The notes beneath the pieces were generated by a model. It ran no database searches, was not told where the DNA came from, and saw nothing but the letters and a program-made list of their open reading frames with translations. Positions 14,101 through 18,040 of a DNA stretch of 18,040 nucleotides are shown piece by piece. Position 1 is the first letter of the stretch; the number at the start of each line of letters is the position of its first letter. The stretch spans positions 1 to 18,040 of the forward strand of contig JAOTWH010000021.1 in the NCBI GenBank assembly GCA_029863035.1. The letters run 5' to 3'. The position numbers and the translations under genes were made by a program. The stretch comes from Acidimicrobiia bacterium (lineage in GTDB: Bacteria; Actinomycetota; Acidimicrobiia; UBA5794; JAOTWH01).

Positions 14101-17100
14101 ACGTTCGACGCCACGGGGCAGCTATGGGGCGTGGGGTCCGACAAGTCGACGCCCACCGTTGAGAACGTCTACGAAGTCAACAAGGCCACCGCCGCCTCGA
14201 CGAATGCCCGACGTGTCGACAACGGGGTTGGTTACCAGGCGATAGCTGCGCCTCTGGCGCTGGCCCCCGGGCTGTATGGCGCAGTCTTCGACGACACTGC
14301 CGGTGACGGTCTGGCGGGTAGCCAGTTTGCCGGCGACGCCGCCAATCCCGGCCTGAGCGGTGCTGACGTCTACCTGTACCAAGACGCGGCTGTGCTCGGA
14401 AGTCCTGAGGGGACCGATCCGATCCAGAACGGTGGTGCTCCCGTAACCACGGATGGGGCCGGAGCGTTCTCGTTCGTCGGGATAGCCGACGGCGATTACT
14501 GGGTAGTCGTCGATTCGCGATCATTCGGTGGAGCCGACGCCTGGGCAGAACAGACCTACGGGCCCGGCGGATCGAGGTGTGCCGATGGTCTGGGTGGAAC
14601 GGCGGTGCAGCCTGCTGAGGGCGTGTGCTACGGAGGACGCGACGGGAGTCTTCCCGACGATTTCGCGGCCGGGCCCCCAGACCTGACCAAGGCCGAGCAC
14701 ATAGCGCTCGTCAGCGTCGTCGGCGGAAGTATCAGCGGTCTGGCCTGGGGGTTCTCGTACAACGTCGTGACCAACACAGACGCCACCACGGCAGCTGGCG
14801 CAGCAGGCCGCACCGCACAGGGCTCGCTGGATCAGTTCATTCGCAACGCCAACGCCATCGCCGGCGACAACCCGATGCGCTTCGTGCCTGCCGTACCGCC
14901 CACTGTGGATATCGACCTCACTCCGGGAACCGGTGACGAGTGGTGGCGCATCGACTACGCGGCGGCCGTCAATCCGTTGCGGTCCATCAACGACGCCGGA
15001 ACCGAGGTCGACGGCTCGGCCTTCGCTCTGGCCGACGGTGTAACTCCGCGCGATGAGAACACGGGCTTTCTCGGCGCCAACGCCGCCGGAAGCCTGACGG
15101 TCGGCACGGTCCCGACAGCCCTGCCAAAGGTGGCCAAACCAGAGCTGGAGGTCAAGGATGCCACTCTCTCGGTCGCCATCGCCGGGGCCCTGGTTCCGGA
15201 CGGCACCGAGATCTATGACCTGAGCGTCTGGGGTGCGGTCAACTCCATCGATGTCGCCACTGGTGTCATCGACAACATTCGCATCGAGCGCAACGTGGTG
15301 GGTTCGGCGCCGGGTTCCTTCGCCGACCCCGGTGGCATCGGCGACTACGGGATCCAGGCCAACTCGAGCGCCTCAGTGCCTGCCAATGCCGGTGTGATCG
15401 CAGACAACCTGGTCGGATTCCTCGACAACGGCGGTATCCATCTGGAGACTGCCGGCAGCGGGTGGAGTATCACAGGCAACGAGGTCACCGCCACCGGCCA
15501 GGTGGCCACCACTTGGGACGCCATCCTGTTGTGGGACGGCCAGCACACCGTTACCGGCAACTACGTCCACACCAACAACTCGATCGGCCTCGACACCTTC
15601 TACGACGGCGGCCACCTGATCGAGAACAACACCTTCACCAACAACGGGTTGGCTGGCCTGCAGACGGCAGGCATCCGCCTCCAGTTCAACGGCAGCACGA
15701 TTCGGCGCAACGTCATCGCCAACAACACCGGCCCCGGCATCATCGTTGCCCAGAGGGTGGCGGACAGCGCCAACCTCAACCTGATCACGGAGAACTCGTT
15801 CAGCGGCAACGGTGGGATCGGGATCGACCTGATAATCGCCGGCGGCAATGTCAACACCGGCGACGGTGTCAATGCCAACGACGCCGCCACCGTCTCGACG
15901 ACCGGCAACATCGGCCTCGATCATCCGGTACTGACCGATGTGTCGCTGGTGGCTGGAACGCTGACCATTACCGGGACCACGCCAGCGACGACCACCCTCG
16001 AGCTCTATGTCGCGGCGGCAGACCCCACCAGCTACGGCGAGGGGCAGGCCTACGTGTTGACGCCGTGGGCCCTGCTCGAGGGCGGTGCCAACGACACCGA
16101 CTTGGCCGCGGGAAGCTTCGAGTTCACGTTCGCCACGGCCGCCGTCGTGGCCGCAGATGAGTTGACCGCCATCGCCATCGACGCCACCAATAACACGTCG
16201 GAGTTCGGCCCAAACCTGGATGTGAACGTGCCCCCGGTGGCAGACGCCATCGCCGATAAAGCCGTCGACGAGCTGACACTGCTGTCGTTCACGGCAACTG
16301 AGACAGATGTCGACACGAGTGATACCCACCTGTGGAGCCTGGATTCCGGTCCGGGAGGCGTGACGGCAGGTGGTGTCTACTCGTGGACCCCTGCCGAAGT
16401 TGATGGCCCGGGAACTTTCACTGTCACACTGCGAGTAACCGACAACGGCGCTCCCAACCTCTCCGACACGGTGAGTTTCGATATCACCGTCAATGAGGTC
16501 AACACAGCACCATCTGTCACCAACCCCGGAGATCAGACCAACGATGAGGCCGATCTGGTGTCTCTGTTCATCGCGGCATCTGACTCAGACATTCCGGCCA
16601 ACGTCCTCGCCTTCACGGCTACCGGACTGCCCCCGGGCCTGTGGATGAATGCGGTGAGCGGCGAGATCCAGGGGACGTTGGGCTACACGGCGTCCGGCAG
16701 CTACTCAGTGACGGTGACGGCCACCGACGACGGCATCCCATCGCTGGCAGGATCGGCGGTATTCACCTGGACGGTCAACGACGTCCCCCTCCCCGACGTG
16801 CCGCTCGACATAACCAAGACCTCGGATGGGGGCGGCTTCGTCAACGTCGGCGACACCATCAAGTACACCATCATCGCCGTCAACACCGACTCTGTTCTTC
16901 AGACCAACTTCACCGTGACCGACGCTCTGCCCGCCGGCACAACTTACGTTCCGGGGAGCACCGAGGTGACGGCCCCGGTGTCATCGTTCGCCCACCATCG
17001 CGACGAGTTCAACAACCAGCTTTACAACGGCTCCGACGGCGGCGCTCCCTGGGTCAGCGATTGGCAAGAGATCGGCGAGGCCGACGGTCCGCTGGCTGGG

Positions 17101-18040
17101 GCATGGCAGGTGCTGCAGGACGGCGCTTTCCCGACATACGCGCTGATAAAGACCAACGAGAAGAACAAGAGCCTGCAGCGAGTGGTCGATTTGTCCGGTT
17201 ACGCCGAGGCCAACATCACCTTCAACTACCGCCGTGAAGGCATGAGCCCTGCCAACGACATCCACCTTCAGGTGTCACCGACGGGAGTCGGCGGGCCTTG
17301 GACCAGCCTCTTCGTTGTGTCCGGTGGGGCCTCGGGTCTCACCGATGCCGTCTATCAGGCGAGCCCGGTGATCGACCTCAGCCCCTACATGACGGCAACT
17401 ACGGCCATTCGCTTCAACCACCTGGGAGCCAACGACTTCGGCGTCGGGAAGTCCGTGTGGCTCGACGACATCGATGTGACGGGCGTCGTTCGTACCGACG
17501 CCACCAACCCGGGTGGTGCTCCGGACACGCTGGCCACTGGTTACGACTTGTACGCCGGTGAGTCAATCACGGTGACCTTCGAGGTGACCGTTAATGGTCC
17601 GCCCACTGTCACCCAGGTGGACAACGTGGCCTCGGTGACCACTGATGATGAGCCGACGCCCGAGTCCTCGGGCACGATCACCGACATCATCGTCAACCGA
17701 AATCCCAACGCCGTCGACGATGGCCCATCCATGCTCGAGGATGCTCCTCCGATCACTATCGACGTCCTCGCCAACGACACCGATCCCGACTCTCAGCCGG
17801 TGGGTATCCAAAGCCACGACGTGGTTGGGACCAACGGCGGGACGATCAGCCTCAACGACAACGGAACGCCGCTCGACTCGACGGACGACAAGCTGGTCTA
17901 TACCCCACCCTTCAACTTCAACGGGACCGACACCTTCGACTATGTCGCCGAGGACGACTGGAGTCCCGCGGGAACCAACACCGCCACCGTCACCGTCACC
18001 GTCACCGCAGATAACGATCCGGCGACCATCGACCTCGACG
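11116..18040 (+). CDS. Giant secreted modular surface protein (adhesin-like), 5' part
   Basis: The frame stays open from 11116 to the window edge, giving at least 2,308 residues; the C-terminus and any anchor are missing. Residues 1-36 form a signal peptide (hydrophobic core LGALFASFVLVLG, cleavage near APSA). Order of modules, by eye: SdrD_B-like domain (about 40-205); a GSLRQFIANAN linker typical of bacterial surface beta-helix proteins (about 224); right-handed beta-helix (about 316-600), ending in NTSEFGPN (about 690); Ig-like He_PIG-type domain (701-794); beta-propeller-like segment (796-1052); a second SdrD_B/GSLDQF/beta-helix copy (1053-1702), again ending NTSEFGPN; two Ig/cadherin-like domains (1703-1894); a DUF11 repeat with an apparent jelly-roll-like insertion (1895-2195); and a cadherin/VCBS-like domain with DVLANDTDPD (from about 2196). 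The start could be the GTG three bases earlier. The likely role is attachment or a surface layer, by architecture only; no enzyme motif is evident. Confidence 0.9.
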   Translation, partial: MGAVSLEKPSLARLGALFASFVLVLGHLTFVAAPSAVGVGTVGGTVFEDIAGNVLDGGELVGDGNNPGRDGVSVYLYNDFGLPQPEPGDTPVAGPILTAGGGVYNFGSQPDGAYWVVVDSQGLGPNSRWAEQTYGPIGALCADGLGGTAPPAGAVGPCFGGRRGNQSDLLATWDTDAEHLARVVVAGGNVINIDFGFSFNAVTTARGGSAVPDPGATGTQTVQGSLRQFIANANDIGGANVMRFVPAEAPNDGTGLWWRILVSSNLPAVSGASTTIDGTAYQLANGTIDRDQNPDYLGANELGDMKVGVDDVALPRVEKPELELQASGTTVGLQLQANSAVVRRLAIVGFSSRDILVGPSGGADYTGVVIDDNVVGSGAGAFTGSLPAATSSDIYVGDADGAIIQNNLVGWANVRTIDIYDSVNVVVRGNELRSTPEDVIDVVLSTDSVTVENNLITDGLNWGLELHGPNGIARNNTIQSVGNGSGQTGGIRVFSAGLLIEKNIITTNGGPGIAVAGTKATAEARPRGEAYITRNRFGTNSGLAIDLQAASGDNNLSGDGITLNDGGTTADSGNLAIDFPVIDSATIIGSDLTVTGFARPGALIEFYEAVGAANDQNTGGTAHGEGVSWLFTRTEGSVDDTDALPGSYSDVNYGTDAAAERFTFTVTPVPGSFAAGDEISAIGSDGSNTSEFGPNFTVTGNQPPAFDQDLGDRVDGTGVTVSIDSGATDPDVGDTLFYSATGLPPGITINSGSGLISGTLPVGSEGVYAVTITVVDDGVPVLNDVDTFTWTVANGMALFSDIIATSNDLLTWLNADDFDPATNEVDVGAGTGTTTIRGADIRPGTGVVYAAVTGDLGIVDGNTGVWSVVGPFGSGDGALGTITMDDIAAMSFDPISGTLWAVQRRPADGDEDLLFQVDPLTGALKPDVFPGLDDYVLIQNQSTRDDVEGIAVSPTTGTMYGSIHDGTNYRLVTIDKSTGATSSVGGLDPIQIFGLTFDATGQLWGVGSDKSTPTVENVYEVNKATAASTNARRVDNGVGYQAIAAPLALAPGLYGAVFDDTAGDGLAGSQFAGDAANPGLSGADVYLYQDAAVLGSPEGTDPIQNGGAPVTTDGAGAFSFVGIADGDYWVVVDSRSFGGADAWAEQTYGPGGSRCADGLGGTAVQPAEGVCYGGRDGSLPDDFAAGPPDLTKAEHIALVSVVGGSISGLAWGFSYNVVTNTDATTAAGAAGRTAQGSLDQFIRNANAIAGDNPMRFVPAVPPTVDIDLTPGTGDEWWRIDYAAAVNPLRSINDAGTEVDGSAFALADGVTPRDENTGFLGANAAGSLTVGTVPTALPKVAKPELEVKDATLSVAIAGALVPDGTEIYDLSVWGAVNSIDVATGVIDNIRIERNVVGSAPGSFADPGGIGDYGIQANSSASVPANAGVIADNLVGFLDNGGIHLETAGSGWSITGNEVTATGQVATTWDAILLWDGQHTVTGNYVHTNNSIGLDTFYDGGHLIENNTFTNNGLAGLQTAGIRLQFNGSTIRRNVIANNTGPGIIVAQRVADSANLNLITENSFSGNGGIGIDLIIAGGNVNTGDGVNANDAATVSTTGNIGLDHPVLTDVSLVAGTLTITGTTPATTTLELYVAAADPTSYGEGQAYVLTPWALLEGGANDTDLAAGSFEFTFATAAVVAADELTAIAIDATNNTSEFGPNLDVNVPPVADAIADKAVDELTLLSFTATETDVDTSDTHLWSLDSGPGGVTAGGVYSWTPAEVDGPGTFTVTLRVTDNGAPNLSDTVSFDITVNEVNTAPSVTNPGDQTNDEADLVSLFIAASDSDIPANVLAFTATGLPPGLWMNAVSGEIQGTLGYTASGSYSVTVTATDDGIPSLAGSAVFTWTVNDVPLPDVPLDITKTSDGGGFVNVGDTIKYTIIAVNTDSVLQTNFTVTDALPAGTTYVPGSTEVTAPVSSFAHHRDEFNNQLYNGSDGGAPWVSDWQEIGEADGPLAGAWQVLQDGAFPTYALIKTNEKNKSLQRVVDLSGYAEANITFNYRREGMSPANDIHLQVSPTGVGGPWTSLFVVSGGASGLTDAVYQASPVIDLSPYMTATTAIRFNHLGANDFGVGKSVWLDDIDVTGVVRTDATNPGGAPDTLATGYDLYAGESITVTFEVTVNGPPTVTQVDNVASVTTDDEPTPESSGTITDIIVNRNPNAVDDGPSMLEDAPPITIDVLANDTDPDSQPVGIQSHDVVGTNGGTISLNDNGTPLDSTDDKLVYTPPFNFNGTDTFDYVAEDDWSPAGTNTATVTVTVTADNDPATIDLD
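11233..13215 (+). repeat. Module copy A: SdrD_B-like plus beta-helix block
   Basis: This is the first copy of a roughly 660-residue block inside the giant surface protein. Landmarks are WAEQTYGP, CADGLGG, CFGG, VNIDFGFSFN-like strand, QGSLRQFIANAN, MRFVPA, PELELQ, a run of Asn-rich beta-helix rungs, and NTSEFGPN. The same landmarks recur in the same order in the second copy. The duplication is visible at protein level; the DNA has diverged at many third positions, so it is old or was acquired as separate units. Confidence 0.85.
14272..16224 (+). repeat. Module copy B: SdrD_B-like plus beta-helix block
   Basis: This is the second copy of the block at 11233-13215, with matching landmarks WAEQTYGP, CADGLGG, CYGG, WGFSYN, QGSLDQFIRNAN, MRFVPA, PELEVK, Asn-rich beta-helix rungs and NTSEFGPN. 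It is separated from copy A by an Ig-like domain and a beta-propeller-like segment, and followed by Ig/cadherin-like domains. Confidence 0.85.

Noticed and set aside
15373..16329. Minus-strand 318-codon open frame within the giant surface-protein gene
   Set aside because: It is low-complexity Val/Gly/Asp-rich translation created by the C-ending codons of the opposite strand; the plus frame is continuous and carries domain repeats.
16980..17780. Small minus-strand open frames in the last part of the window
   Set aside because: They are antisense to the DUF11 and cadherin-like domains and show no independent start signals or motifs.
11116..18040. Possibility that the giant gene is several genes broken by frameshifts
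   Set aside because: I read the plus frame codon by codon through the first half and checked the landmarks to the window edge; no in-frame stop was met and domain motifs stay in the same frame.
1..18040. CRISPR arrays, tRNA or rRNA genes, insertion sequences
   Set aside because: No short regularly spaced DNA repeats, cloverleaf-like sequences, transposase motifs or terminal inverted repeats were seen; the repeats present are protein-level domain repeats.

Overview
The window is a GC-rich bacterial chromosome segment, probably from an uncultured member of the Actinomycetota, perhaps Acidimicrobiia. This is inferred from the DivIVA-type coiled-coil proteins, a Tat-exported peptidoglycan amidase linked to FG-GAP-like repeats, an alanine dehydrogenase whose key residues fall at Mycobacterium numbering, strongly G/C-ending codons, and several GTG/TTG starts. 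No rRNA, tRNA, CRISPR array, insertion sequence or phage gene was seen, and coding density is very high.

Layout. (1) Bases 2-553, plus strand: C-terminal part of a DNA methyltransferase cut by the window edge. (2) Bases 564-3513, minus strand: a tightly overlapping set transcribed in the order nhaA (Na+/H+ antiporter), a Tat-lipoprotein N-acetylmuramoyl-L-alanine amidase, and a secreted FG-GAP-like repeat protein. (3) Bases 3584-4989, plus strand: a Na+/Ca2+-type antiporter followed by a DUF454 membrane protein, divergent from nhaA across only 70 bp. (4) Bases 4986-7297, minus strand: two paralogous DivIVA-domain coiled-coil proteins. (5) Bases 7458-8304, plus strand: a 76-residue excisionase-type helix-turn-helix protein, a near-perfect 30-bp palindrome, and a four-helix membrane protein. 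(6) Bases 8307-9416, minus strand: alanine dehydrogenase. (7) Bases 9527-10963, plus strand: a membrane sensor histidine kinase with no response regulator in view. (8) Bases 11116-18040, plus strand: the first 2,308 codons of a giant secreted modular surface protein, still open at the window edge.

The common thread is the cell envelope: ion antiport at the membrane, peptidoglycan cleavage outside it, DivIVA scaffolds beneath it, and a very large surface protein. The most notable signals are five. First, a paired-paralogue DivIVA locus with a conserved internal VPQLR block and a shared basic C-terminal tail. Second, an nhaA-amidase-repeat protein set in which the amidase ends in a fragment of the repeat carried by the next gene. 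Third, a giant surface protein containing a roughly 650-residue module twice, with a beta-propeller-like segment between the copies and a jelly-roll-like domain apparently inserted in a DUF11 repeat. Fourth, a FliA/WhiG-like promoter motif embedded in nested palindromes upstream of that protein. Fifth, a 30-bp palindrome in front of the four-helix membrane protein. Nothing here can be proven to be a new defence or mobile system from sequence alone.
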